This document shows, in pieces, positions 19,851-30,212 of a stretch of 36,655 nucleotides of DNA (its first letter is position 1; every line of letters starts with the position of its first letter). The stretch is from Spirogloea muscicola (lineage: Eukaryota > Streptophyta > Zygnematophyceae > Spirogloeales > Spirogloeaceae): contig WELB01000266.1 of the NCBI GenBank assembly GCA_009602725.1, positions 66,181 to 102,835 on the forward strand, given 5' to 3'. The translations under genes were made by a program, and so were the position numbers. The notes beneath the pieces are model-generated. The model did no database searches and was not told the DNA's origin. It was given only the letters and a program-made list of their open reading frames with translations.

Positions 19851-20657
19851 CAAAGCCAAAGAAAGAAGTGCCGAAAAAAGGACTACACTACAAAGCACAA
19901 GACGGTGCAGAGGAACATTCAGATGGATGCTGAGTATCCACGTGTGAGCAACAGCAGATCAGAGTAACTCGAAACAGGGAAAGCAGCACTCTGCCGAGAC
20001 CCGGAAGCAGCAGCCATAGCACGGACAGCGCGCGCGTGGACCGCGTGAGCCAAAGAGAGCTGTAGCGAGACCGCCAGCCTCAATCGAAAGACCTGCGCGA
20101 GGGAGCCGGCAGCATTGAAGCCTGGCAAACCCGGCCGCCGCTCGATGGCCTCCCGGGCAAGCCGCATGGAGGAGATCCAACCAGCCACTGCCGAATGCCC
20201 CGTGTACGTCAATGGCGAGTGCCGCGAAGGCATCGCCTGGAGGGTGGTCAGAGTACTTGCGCTCCTTACTTCGAGCCGCCAAAGCGACCGCGTGCCCGAC
20301 GAGCGTCGCCGACTTCGCGGGGTTGGCCGAATCAACGCAATCTGCAGTCACCACATCAGCGATGATATGCGGCCCGGGATGGCGACGAGGTCCGCGCGGT
20401 GGGTGTGAAGCTGTCCGTCAGCGCCCCGCAGGATGGGCATGATCGTCGAGTTCTCCACTGCCACCTTGTAGCCGGCCTCCAGGAACACACCCTGCATGGC
20501 GTCTCGCAGGAGGTCGAGGGAGGCCCTGGGGAGACCAAGCACTGCATTTGGCTGCGCGGATGCCCAAGCCGATCGCGCCTAGCTGCACCTCGAGGGTGCC
20601 AAAGGCTGCCACGACGTCGTCTGGCGGCCCCACCAGCGTCGTGTCATCGTTATACGT
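19850..20657 (-). pseudogene. Group D retrotransposon internal-deletion derivative
   Basis: The reverse strand starts with YNDDTTLVGPPDDVVAAFG (RT motif C, 20,643-20,654) and GLGIRAAKCSAWSPQGLPR. It jumps straight to SLDLLRDAMQGVFLEAGYKV and HRADLVAIPG, a gap, DVVTADCVDSANPAKSA, KERKYSDHPPGD, AIDVHGAFGSGWLDLL, and a frameshifted C-terminus. The group D UTR runs to about 19,850, where it merges with the tail of the next copy. The RT thumb and the Cys/His cluster, present in the neighbouring copy, are deleted. At 20,658 it abuts a forward group C tail. Confidence 0.7.
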
Positions 20658-20830
20658 TTCCAGGAGCCCAGCATCTCTGATCTGGGGCTGCTTAGCAGGG
20701 GTTACTGAGTGTCTCGTAGCAGCTTTGTTTCTGTTACTTAGCGCTTCCCCTGGCCCCCTTCTCGTACTCTGTTCATTCTTTTTCGGGCTGGTTGTTCCAG
20801 CCCCTATTCTCAATGGGCGAGCACTTTCTT
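20658..20830 (+). mobile_element. Group C retrotransposon 3' end
   Basis: The coding scrap CAGGAGCCCAGCATCTCTGA ends ...GCTTAGCAGGGGTTACTGAG, followed by the full group C UTR with hairpin GGGCTGG (20,785-20,791)/CCAGCCC (20,797-20,803) and the terminal CAATGGGCGAGCACTTTCTT. It shows that the hairpin lies about 80 nt after the stop codon and about 20 nt before the GGGCGAGC end motif. Confidence 0.75.
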
Positions 20831-21115
20831 CTATACGTGGGGGTGTGGACTCCGGGGTGAGCCGCGACCGTGGCCAGCAGCGCACGGTTGTGGCCCAGCG
20901 CGTAGTACAGCCCAGCCAGCGGATCCTCTTGGCGCGCGCCTGTGGAGGAGTGGAGGACCTCCACCACCCCATGCCCTGTCGGCCACAGCAAGTCGCCTGG
21001 CTGACCATAGCCCAGCCTGAAGAAGGGTAGGAGGCCGGGGAAGGCCGCCCTCAGCTCCAGCTCCTCTGCGATGACCCAGTGGCGTCTCACTGCCAATGCG
21101 TAACACTGCAAGAGC
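20822..21115 (-). pseudogene. RT motif B region fragment of a non-LTR retrotransposon
   Basis: On the reverse strand, LELRAAFPGLLPFFRLGYGQ and HSSTGARQEDPLAGLYYALG match the RT fingers/palm around motif B (usual form G-x-RQGDPL; here RQEDPL). The frame then reads LLATVAAHPGVHTPT and runs directly into the tail sequence RRKCSPIENRGW, so a 3' tail adjoins the RT fragment at about 20,838. No motif C or endonuclease is attached. The organisation is scrambled. Confidence 0.65.
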
Positions 21116-21235
21116 TGTTTCTTTCCGAGCTCACAAGGGCTGGCCTGCTCAGTTGGTATATATTGACCACCAGTAGCCAGTGCGTCGCGCTGTGCTTTAG
21201 CGCTTTCCTGGACCCTTACAATTCTGTTCATTCCC

Positions 21236-21580
21236 TTTACTGGGCTGGCCAATCACAGCCATCGCCCTCTACTGGAAGAGTCTCTCTTTCCAGCCCTCGC
21301 CCCTATTTTGTCCTGCTACCGTATGCGTCTGTCCATGTGCCTACAGCGGTCCCAGGCGATGCTTTGCATCGCCGGGCTGGTCGCGCCCTTGCAGCAGCCT
21401 CTGGTCTGCGCAGTGGGGTTGCTCTTCCTCCCCTCAGCTCATCTGACTTCCTACTGCTGACACGGGGGTATTGAGGGCGCCCTGTCTGCCTAGCCTTTGG
21501 TTCCGTCATGAACACCTGTATGCATCTGGCTGGCAGTTTACAGCCGATTCTTTAATATCAGCAGCCGCTTTCTCTATCAG
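21236..21580 (+). mobile_element. Group B retrotransposon C-terminus and 3' UTR
   Basis: The forward frame gives AGRALAAASGLRSGVALPPL and SSDFLLLTRGY-stop (TGA ends at 21,474). The group B UTR follows: GAGGGCGCCCTGTCTGCC, GTATGCATCTGGCTGGCAGT, CAGCAGCCGCTTT near 21,570. It is the most complete group B tail in the window. Its left part at 21,240-21,300 is a hairpin-like scrap (GGGCTGGCCAATCACAGCC) from another tail. Confidence 0.65.
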
Positions 21581-22000
21581 AGAAGCTGCTTCTCTTCTAG
21601 GAAGGAAGATGCTCTCTTTTAGCCCCACCGCTCTCTTGTGGAAGCGTCCTTTCTTCTCTTTGCTACAGTATGAAGTGGTCCTCCCTCCTACATCGCCTGG
21701 CCAGCTGATAGATGCACGCCGTTGTAGTGGGGCTGGTGGCTTGGGGCACACTAGCTTCCCGCAAGACTTGCTCGCCTCGACAGAATGCGGCTCTCGCTGA
21801 CTTCAGCAGCGTTTCGGGCTCTGGCCATACATCAGCGTTCTGGGGCCCGCACTAAGTCAAGCCACTAGCTTGCGGGGTGGTGCTTCGGCTCCCCAGCTTA
21901 GTCTGTTGGATAGGTATATGCTCACTCGTGGGTACTACTATCCCCTTTCAGTTGTATTTCCTTTTTTATTACTTCAGCCCCTGTCAGATGTTCCTGTGTC
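21581..22000 (+). mobile_element. Further decayed retrotransposon C-terminal fragment
   Basis: The forward strand shows MRLSLTSAAFRALAIHQ, a frameshifted glycine-rich stretch and a terminal RYMLTRGYYYPL near 21,910-21,955. It resembles the xRMRLxxxxQRxxAxAxHxRAG...LLTRGY tail of the other copies but belongs to none of the five UTR groups. No longer coding part remains. Confidence 0.45.
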
Positions 22001-22039
22001 ATTCTAGGGAAAGTGTACTAGCTTGATTTGGCCTTCCTT

Positions 22040-22440
22040 TCATTGCAAGCGCGATGCACGCGTTCTCGCCTCTCACAGCCATCGCCCCCTGGAAGAGCTG
22101 CTTCTTCTTCCCTATGAAGAGCTGCGTCATACCTTGTTCACCCTAACGTGGGCTGGTTTTTCACAGTCCTCCATCTCAAGGAGACACTTTATCACAAGCA
22201 GCTCTGTGACAATCTTACTGTCTACCGCCACGCATTGACACTTCTTGCTGCGCCTGCAGAAGTACATTTCTGCAGGCGAGAGTTGTGCAAGAAGAAGCAG
22301 CTCTTCCAGGGGGCGAGGGCTGCGAAAGAGGGTGGCTCTCCAAAACGGGGCAAGGGCTGTGAACTGCCAGCCCAGAAGGAAATGATAAGGTCTGAAGGTG
22401 TGACAGGCCAGCCCAGAGAAAGAGTTGTCTTTTCCGGAGG
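22040..22440. repeat. Inverted retroelement tails and a perfect hairpin
   Basis: A forward arm at about 22,088-22,111 (CCCCTGGAAGAGCTGCTTCT) is matched by its reverse complement at about 22,288-22,312. Between them sits a separate perfect 11-bp inverted repeat, CGCCTGCAGAA (22,251-22,261) and TTCTGCAGGCG (22,268-22,278), with loop GTACAT. Scraps of CAGCCCTCGCCCCC sequence link the outer arms to the retroelement tails at 21,260 and 30,970. No credible gene is present. Confidence 0.7.
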
Positions 22441-22720
22441 AAAGCGCTCGCCCATAGAGAAGAGGGGCTGGCAAAGCCAGCCCAAAAAGAATGGACAATG
22501 TCCAAAGATAAAGAAAGAGGTGCCGAAAAGAGACTACACTAAAAACCACGGCGAAAAACACACGACGATGCAAAGGGAAGCTCAGTACCCGCGAGTGAGC
22601 AACATCAGGTCGGAATAGCTGGCGGCAGGGAACGAGGCACTCCGCCGAGACCCAGAGGCGGCGGCCATAGCACGGCCTGCTCACGTGTGGACGGCGTGGA
22701 CAAGGGAGCGTTGAAGCAAG
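22440..22720 (-). mobile_element. Group D retrotransposon 3' end
   Basis: The reverse strand encodes VHT(R)AGRAMAAASGS-like residues and ends ...LLTRGY-stop near 22,585. The group D UTR follows (TTGGACATTGTCCATTCTTT, hairpin 22,465-22,483 with an 8-bp stem, then CTCTATGGGCGAGCGC). It shares this UTR with 19,800-19,950. It is 5'-truncated at about 22,715. Confidence 0.65.
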
Positions 22721-22739
22721 GGCGAGGGCTGCAATTGAA

Positions 22740-22820
22740 GCAGCTACTCCAAAGGGGGCACTGGCTGGGAAAAGCCAGCCAACAGAAGAATGACAAGGTC
22801 CAAATGAGAAGAAAAGCGGT
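22740..22820 (-). mobile_element. Retroelement 3' tail scrap with hairpin
   Basis: Only a reverse-strand UTR remains: GGACCTTGTCATTCTTCTGT and the hairpin TGGCTGG/CCAGCCA (22,762-22,781). It is the last recognisable transposon sequence before the KEA gene's 3' flank. Confidence 0.45.
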
Positions 22821-23535
22821 TGCATGCGGAAATAGTAGGAATCACTACTAAGGATGGCCGCTCAATTCCTTTATCTAGCAGCCCAGAAGAAAGTGACATG
22901 TTCCGCAGAAGCTCCCCAGCGACCACTTGGCTGAGCCATGGGACCCCCATTGGAAGAGCTTCTTCTTTGCTCATTTGCCGTTCTATCAGGTGGTCTCCCT
23001 AGGGCTGTGATCTGAAAGGGTGCAAGCGGCCACTGCAAGCTGAGCTCCGCCAGCGGTTTGCATAGACGTCTATGGTGGTGTGGCTGGCGGCCTTCAAATC
23101 ACCCCAGGTTTATCGGTATAGCATCGGAAGACTTTGCAGGCCGCTGTGCAGCTTCGCCAAGCTGATCATCTAGATAATTGTTGCTTATATCAAGGAGCAT
23201 TTACCATGGCCAGCAGTCCTGACAAGGTGGCTGTGAGTGAGCTCAACAGCCACGCCTCACGATGAGTCCTTGACCCAACAGGCTCCTCTTGAAGCCCTGC
23301 GCTAACTGCTCTCCAGCTCGTTTCACAGAAAGAGGCAGCTTGCTGGAGGACAGTGGCAGCGGCAGTAGTCAATTGGACGACCCAAACAAGGTCAACTGTG
23401 TGTAGGTATAAAATCGACTGAAATGCTGGCACTTGAAAGTAGAGCGAGCACATGCTACAGGCGACATCAGTGAGCTGGAGCAAGGCATGTCTTCACCTTC
23501 ATGCGCCAAAGTTGTCAAAGCTCTTCCAGATTAGG

Positions 23536-23771
23536 CAATGGCTCTTGAAGGCCAACCCATGAGACTAACGGGGCCCTAACGAACACAGCGCAGCTCCTCT
23601 AAGTGGCTAGAAGCTGTTGACAGCACCTGTTTTTGCTCCCCTTCAGAGAACTGCAATGGCTCTTGAAGGCCAACCCAAGAGACTAACAGGGCCCTAACTA
23701 ACACAGCGCAGCTCCTCTAAGTGGCTAGAAGCTGTCAACAGCACCCATGTTTGCTCCCCTTCAGAGAACTG
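23536..23771. repeat. Tandem duplication, two copies of about 118 bp
   Basis: Copy 1 is 23,536-23,653 and copy 2 is 23,654-23,771, both beginning CAATGGCTCTTGAAGGCCAA and ending CCTTCAGAGAACTG. They differ at only a few positions (ACGGGG/ACAGGG, ACGAAC/ACTAAC, TTGACAGCACCTGT/TCAACAGCACCCAT). The pair lies 400-650 bp downstream of the KEA stop codon. Confidence 0.9.
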
Positions 23772-23948
23772 CAAGACAGTCAATCATGGTCTGGCACAGT
23801 TCTCAGGCTCACTTTGCTACCTCAATTTTACACACAAGTAGCAATTCTAGCATTTTTGGCCATAGACTAGGGCCTTCGCCATGCAAGATGAAGTGAAGTT
23901 CAAGGGCAGATAATTATCAGAGCATCACCCTTTCTGGCCCAAGTTTCT

Positions 23949-23953
23949 TTACA
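23949..23953 (-). promoter_or_regulatory. Candidate TGTAA polyadenylation signal of KEA gene
   Basis: TGTAA, the usual green-algal polyadenylation signal, occurs on the reverse strand about 230 nt after the KEA stop codon. Another lies at 23,828-23,832. A five-base motif is weak on its own. Confidence 0.25.
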
Positions 23954-24182
23954 AGAGCACCAATAAATCTGACTTTCTTAGGAAGTTGCCAATCTCAGAA
24001 TTTGCCAAAGCAAATGCCGATGGTGCCAGCAATCTTCATCGACAGGGCTACTTTGTAATGTACATGAGTATGCAACCCATTATACATACATATTGATAAC
24101 CCTCTGATAATAAATGTGGAAGACCCACTTAATGAAAGAATTGTAAGGTATGACTAAGAGCGCGAGCAACTAAGAGGAGGAG

Positions 24183-27100
24183 CTAGTCCTGTTGTTGCCC
24201 TTTCGTGAATGCACCAACTTGCTTGGCTTGAGGTGTCTTCATCATTGATCCGCTGTCATGAAGTACCTTGGACGGTTGCACTGACAGGGAAATGAAACGC
24301 CCGTTGCTATGGTCGCCGTTCATTGCAATCTGCATGCCAACAAAGCCGACCAGAATGACATGCCCTTCTCTGGTTTAGCAATGCACCTTCCAGTCAGAGG
24401 CAACGCATTCTGCACAAGCTAAACATTTGCTGCAACTATATAAATTCTGCCACAAATAAATATAGCAATAAACATTGTTGAGAGACTTGACAGGTAAGAT
24501 CAGCATAAGGGAAACAACACGGCATTATCCACACTATATCGCTAGTACTTGGCTGTCGCAAAAGCAAGTACAGAAGTAGCAAGAGCTATCACTGAAACAG
24601 CTGAATACCTCTACACCATCTGATTCTTGTTGCAGCCATCTCATCAGCACTCCAAAACGTACGATGTGCGGGGTCATCCAGAACACCAAAGGCGTTGCAA
24701 CCTGCACATTTTATCAGAATTGCTTGCTTTTAAGCCTCCACTGTCATGCAAGTCAATGCTCAAGATTGCAAAGATTGAAACATAAGGGCGATGAAGCAGG
24801 GATAAACGGAAACACACAAGGAACCTGGGCACTCGACCAATGCCTTGGACCTATGAAGGATCACAACATTAGGCACACAAATCTGCAGACTAAACGTTGC
24901 AGAGACAAGGAATCACCAAGCTAAGGGCTGTCGTCCCAAGAAGGAGCAGGTATACTTTTCTCTGCAGAACAAGAGCAGATGAGCTGAGTGAAGCTTCTCA
25001 TGCAGCCATGTCATCATTGACGCAGTTGCTTATCTCTTTCACTGCTGCGGCAATATCCGAGTGTTCCTTATTGTTCGTCATCATTCCCCTTGACTTGCAC
25101 ACAGGTAAGTACAACACCAAGGCCATCAACAGGATTTGCATGTCATTGAAGTATACCTGAACGAGGTGCAAATTGGAAGCACGACTGAGTAGAACAAAAG
25201 CAAATTCACCAATTTGTGCTAAGGACAAGCCAACCTGCAAAGGAAGAATGACCACACATGATTGAAATCTGCTGCCAATGTTGCTGCCAAAGTCATTACA
25301 CTGATCAATGAATGTTTGATCAGGTAGTGAAGGACCAGGCATCAGCGAGCCTTACCGTCAAGGAACTCCGAGTGCTGTAACCAAAAGCTCTCACTACGCA
25401 GGTGATCAGGGCAGTCTTGGCCACAACTGCAACAAGCAGAGATGCCAGCATGACATTGATGTGGGTCCACATGAAGGCTGGTGACATGATCATGCCGATG
25501 CATGCCATGAATAAAGCTCCAAAAATGTTTCTGATGGGGTCTACCTGCGAATATTGAGCACACTTATCATTCTGCAGTCTTCAGCATCTCAACATCACAG
25601 ATAGACAACAACGTGGTGGCCAGCCTCAAAGATTGACTTCACAAGCACAGTGCAGAGAATCCTGCAAGTCAGGAGATGGTCATTTGACTACCTGCTCAAG
25701 TGTGTGCTCAGCAAGATCAGATGTAGAAATCATGACGCCTGCCACAAATGCCCCTAATTCTATTGTGACCCCCAGCTTGCTGCCAATCTGCACAGGGACA
25801 GATGAGAGTATTAAGAAGACCATCTTATGCCCATAGAAGTACCAATACAGAAGTTGATTCCATGCATTGCAGCATGACAGGGGTCGTCTCCAAGATAAAG
25901 CATGCCAACAAAGCTGATGAAGTAAAGCAATGTTCTTACATAAGCCATACTAAGACAAAACGCAATGGCACAAAGCTGGTAGAGCTCCGCAGTCTGCAGA
26001 ACCACATAAGAAAATGGATCAAATGGATCACGTGGCCCAATTACTGGCTGTTTGCTGTTTGAACTTCAAGCGACATTGAGCAGGCACTGCTTGAGCTCAT
26101 GATGTCATCATGCAATTTGCAAAAAATGCCTATGCTGCAAGCTTCACACTAGTCTGAAAATTTGTGCATCCAATTTAAATTTCATGGTGAGTGCAAGTGC
26201 ACAGTACTGTAAACTGAGGTGTTCAAAACCAGGTATCCTGTGATAGGTGTAACATCTGAAAGATTTGGCGAGCTATATGGACCTGCGCACTAAGGCTGTG
26301 GAGCAGCTTCAAGCAATAGGGCATGAAGTAGTATGCAAGCAGCATGGCCACCACCACGAAAACGACCAACAATGTCAATCTGCAGCAGCAGCAAGCCACT
26401 CAGCCTCCTTACTAGATATAATCTGCAAGAGCTAAGATGCTTTCATGTGCCAAGGTCACCTGGCAAGAGGAAGCTTATCTGCAAAGTATTCCGTGCAGTA
26501 GAAAGCACAAGCACAGCGCACGAGCAAGAAAGGCCAATGAGCTGCTCACTCCTTCGCTACACTTTGTAGTCTCTGAAGGTGACTGCCTTGTTGTCCTAAT
26601 GCAGGCAGCATTGCAAAAAGTAGCCCAACGGTACAGTTCTGCAAGAGACCAGGCTCCAAGCGCTTACTAAGCAAGCACGTAGTGTACTCTCTCCATATAC
26701 AGCCATGTACATACCCTCGACAAGTAAGTCAGATTTCTCGCAGACTTGTCATAAGTACTCCATGCAAGCTTTCTCCAATTGCAAGTAAACAAGGGCTCAA
26801 TCCGTCCAGATAGCAGTCAGTCTGTCATCATTATAAAAGACATCCAGTATATACTTCGTATACACACCCTGGTAATAGCTCAATAGAGGCCACAGATTCA
26901 GTTTGACCAAGTCTGATATATTGTCAGGAGCTGGTACTGCTTACCTGCAAGAGTAGCGTTCCTACTGTCACCTGCCCATGTAATGTCTGCATGGTGTTGT
27001 TTTCAGCTAGGCACTTCAGTACCTGCCGCAGTCAAGTTTGCAGGGGGCTACTGTCATAAGTAGGCTGACAGGCAGAGGGAAATTCATCGTCAGTGTGATG

Positions 27101-30100
27101 ATCAGCGACTTGACCATGAAAGGCCCTATGAAATACCAAAGTTGGTCAAGAACAGGTATGCTAGTTGCGACTTCAGCAGGGCCGCTTGGAGGCCTAGCAC
27201 AACCACCAGGATAAGGCTTCTACCAGAGCAGTTGAAGACATGGATAGAAGAGCTCCAACGATCACGCCTTCTGTGATTCTGCCTCCGCAAGCCTACAAAA
27301 TGGTGGGCTGAAAGTCAGGGGAGCTTTTATTACACTGCCTGATTATCAGCAACACCTTTGGCCAATTCAGTATAGCTATGAAGGGTCCAATGTTACAAGG
27401 CTGGCATGCACTGGCAGGATGTGGGCAACTCACAACAGCCAGGACACCACACAGGCCCATGAATAGGGAAATTTGCAGAAGACCTCCCCCAATTGCTACT
27501 GGACGAACCACCTTTAACTGCCCACAAAAAGCTCATGATTAGAAAGGACAAGCAGCGGTACAGAGCAGAATACTGTTGTCAAGCTCTCAGAAGTTTCAAC
27601 AGCCACCTAAGACACCATAAGAGCATCATGGTATATACTGCGCAACATGACGTACATCTGCAGACCCTCAGGTCACGATACAATACCTTTGCTAAAGAGA
27701 ACTCCATGCCAAGAGAGAAGAGGAGGAAAAGGACCCCAAATTGAGCCAGTGACTCGACCTGTATGCCACAAGGAGCAAGTTGTCCTTGTGTGAGGTGCAG
27801 AGGTGCACACTCATTGGGATCTCGTGATGCAACTGCATCTGCAACCTACTTGATAGTGGCTTATACCTGCACAACTTGTCTGATCAAGCCAAACCCACCA
27901 GGACCAATAGCAGCACCAGCAATCAAGTACCCCGTAATGACCTGCCAAACATATATGGTGCTTAGAGGGCCACACTGCACTAATGAGCTACTCGTCGGCC
28001 ACAACAACTTGCCCAAGTGCAGCTAAAGCAATCACAATCATGAAGCCACATGGCAGAGATGTGCTGAAACTGAACATTACAAGCAGGGAAAAGGATCTGA
28101 TGAAGCAGTGGTTCATAACAGGAACTATACAAGCACAAGAGCAAATGGCCTTACTGGCTGCCCCACAAAGGCAAACAGGACACCTCCGGCAGCCGCAAGG
28201 ACGATAACAACGACCAAGTCCGAGATGAGCCTGCAAGGTAGGAGGAAGGTAGTGACAGTTTGAGCTTCCCGGGCTTAGGAAGCAGTACCCTAACCTCATC
28301 GTGCTGTATCTCCAGCACATCATCGGGCGATGATGTGCGCAGGAGTAATTGCAACTGCAGGCAAGCAGCCAAGGCTTGGCGCTGCAGAGTCAGATAGTCA
28401 CCAACAATGGGCTGATTCTGCGAGTTATGCTTACTGCAGGTCTTGTTGAAGCACCATCATTCCCAACCTTGGGCTTGATAGTACAAAGACATTGTCCTGT
28501 ACGATAATAAATGGCCCAAAATGAGTTGCAAGTTGGACACAAACCAACCCCCAGTGGTGCTACCAGTCACACAGTAGACCAACTGACGGGCGTGAAGATG
28601 CCCTTCACATACTGTAGGAGGCACGGAATATCTTCGCTGCACAGGATGCTCTGTGCCCACTCTCTAAGAGTGAGAAGCTTTAACTGCGACCACTCTCACA
28701 AACTTTGATTGGCAACCATGCCATGAGCATTCCTGGAATAAGCAGTGTGATGAACTTATTGCTCCCATGGCACATATGATGCTTTCTGTGACTGCTCTTG
28801 CCTTTGAATCAATGAGGAGAGATGCTGCACCCTCTGACTCCTCATCTTTGTTGCCTGCAAATAGGTCCTTGAATTGGAAACGCTTGGTTGTTCTGCAGCA
28901 ACATGTATGTCTGCATGTCAGCTTGAGCACATTCATTGCCACGCTGTATCTGATGATTTGACCAGCGGCTTTGTGTGTCACTGTCACTCGAGGTAGTTAT
29001 TGTATAGCAGCCCCGAAAGACAATGGAGGCTCTTAAGGCCCCAGCTGCCCATAAGTGAGCACCCATGCTGAGAAGCTGTACAGCCAAGCAAAGGGAATTG
29101 GAGGGAACATCTTATCTCACGTACTCTGTGGCTTCACTCTCGTTCTTCTTTGGCTTTTCGTGCGTTACTCGTGCCACTGTTTCCAGAGTAGCCTTTACAA
29201 GGAGAAGCATGTCACTTCTTGAAAAATGTCAATGTATCATTCCTATATTTGTCAGCATGCTGATGCACCTTGAAGCTGCTATCAATCAACAAACGCATCG
29301 CAAAAGATGGGGTGAAGCCCCACAAAGCAAACTTCTCACTCTTACAACACTTGCAGCGTAATGCAGCAGGGAATGTGATTCCTGTGCATCAACAAATTAG
29401 CTCCACATCAAGTGCCTGGAAAGCTCTCAGGAGATGCAGGGAAGAGATCAGGACCTGGGATTCAGCCACCGTTGTATTGAAGTTGCTTCCAACCTCTGCT
29501 TCATTGGCTGCAGATCGCAACAAAAAGCAAGGCGGCAGTTAACCTTCAAATTTGATGGTTCGACAAAGAATTCGTAATGATCATGTTGTCTCTGATAATT
29601 TACGCCTTATATATCCCATGTGAAGTACAGTACCTTGATCAAAGACTTGAAGGGCAAGCTGCATGTCAGCGACAAGTCCCTAGCCCTGCCACTAAACTAC
29701 GCTGAGGCTTAGAGTAGACGGTTACCAACCTCGGTCTACAATTACGACAATTTTTTGTGAGGACTGATTGGGAAGATATAGACAACAAGACAATAAGTTG
29801 GACTGCAAAGCACCGCAGCGATGAAGGAAAGCTTGTACGGCCATTTGTGCCAAGCTGAATGATATAAGTAGCATAGGCCAAGTAAAATGTGATCAACATT
29901 CTACTCAGAAGCAGGCTGCTTTTCGTTGCAATGTGACCAGGGCTTGAGGCATAGGACGGCGCTCACCTTCGCTGGGGTCATGATCAGGGAACTCCTTCTC
30001 CAGCACCCGGTCAATGATGTCAGCGAGGCTACCGGCGCTCGGCGCGTCCCTCTCCTCAATGTCGTACTCCGGCGCCACCTCCCGCCCGTCCTCGCCGTCT

Positions 30101-30183
30101 GCCGCTAAGGCACCGACGGCGAGGAGGAGCACAATCACGGCAACGGCCAGCCGCCGGGAAAGGCGAGCCGCCGCCCGCGCCAT
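24183..30183 (-). CDS. KEA: K+/H+ antiporter, plant KEA4/5/6 class
   Basis: A CPA2 cation/proton antiporter; KEA4-6 of plants act in Golgi and endosomal pH and K+ balance. Twenty phase-consistent exons (high ends): 30,183; 29,507; 29,192; 28,882; 28,496; 28,230; 27,941; 27,758; 27,517; 27,292; 27,022; 26,638; 26,379; 25,993; 25,787; 25,544; 25,234; 24,961; 24,701; 24,329 (low ends 29,967; 29,455; 29,121; 28,802; 28,435; 28,155; 27,867; 27,687; 27,434; 27,224; 26,945; 26,550; 26,283; 25,940; 25,692; 25,356; 25,157; 24,917; 24,609; 24,183). They give 608 residues. A signal-peptide-like start ends ...VGALA, followed by SLADIIDRVLEKEFP (lumenal, KEA4-6-specific), DNVFVLSSPR and about 12 membrane segments: PVITGYLIAGAAIGPGG, SMSSTAL, ELGAFVAGVMIST, GLSLAQIGEFAFVLLSRASN. 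There is no KTN/RCK domain, as expected for the class. Residue 314, normally Asp of the QD motif, reads Asn. Intron 4 has a GC donor. Confidence 0.93.
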
Positions 30184-30212
30184 GCCGCCGTCAGGCCCCG
30201 CAGTCCTAGACN

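Larger units (their letters stand above)
22985..24182. other. 3' flank of KEA gene
   Basis: AT-richer sequence downstream of the KEA stop codon. It contains a 118-bp tandem duplication (listed separately) and candidate TGTAA motifs on the reverse strand. I see no coding region. The 97-codon frame at 23,190-23,483 has no family features. Confidence 0.5.

Noticed and set aside
24534-24608. KEA ending at TAG 24,534 by reading through exon 19
   Set aside because: The sequence after GVE is Cys-rich and unlike KEA. A GT donor at 24,608 leads in phase to an exon ending ...LHDSGSMM...QQQD-stop that resembles the plant KEA C-terminus.
28280-28372. Candidate KEA exon encoding LLLRTSSPDDVLEIQHDE
   Set aside because: It looks coding and has a donor, but its phase does not fit. 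Exon 5 extended to 28,435 joins directly to LISDLVVVIVLAA in phase and matches plant KEA better, so this is intronic.
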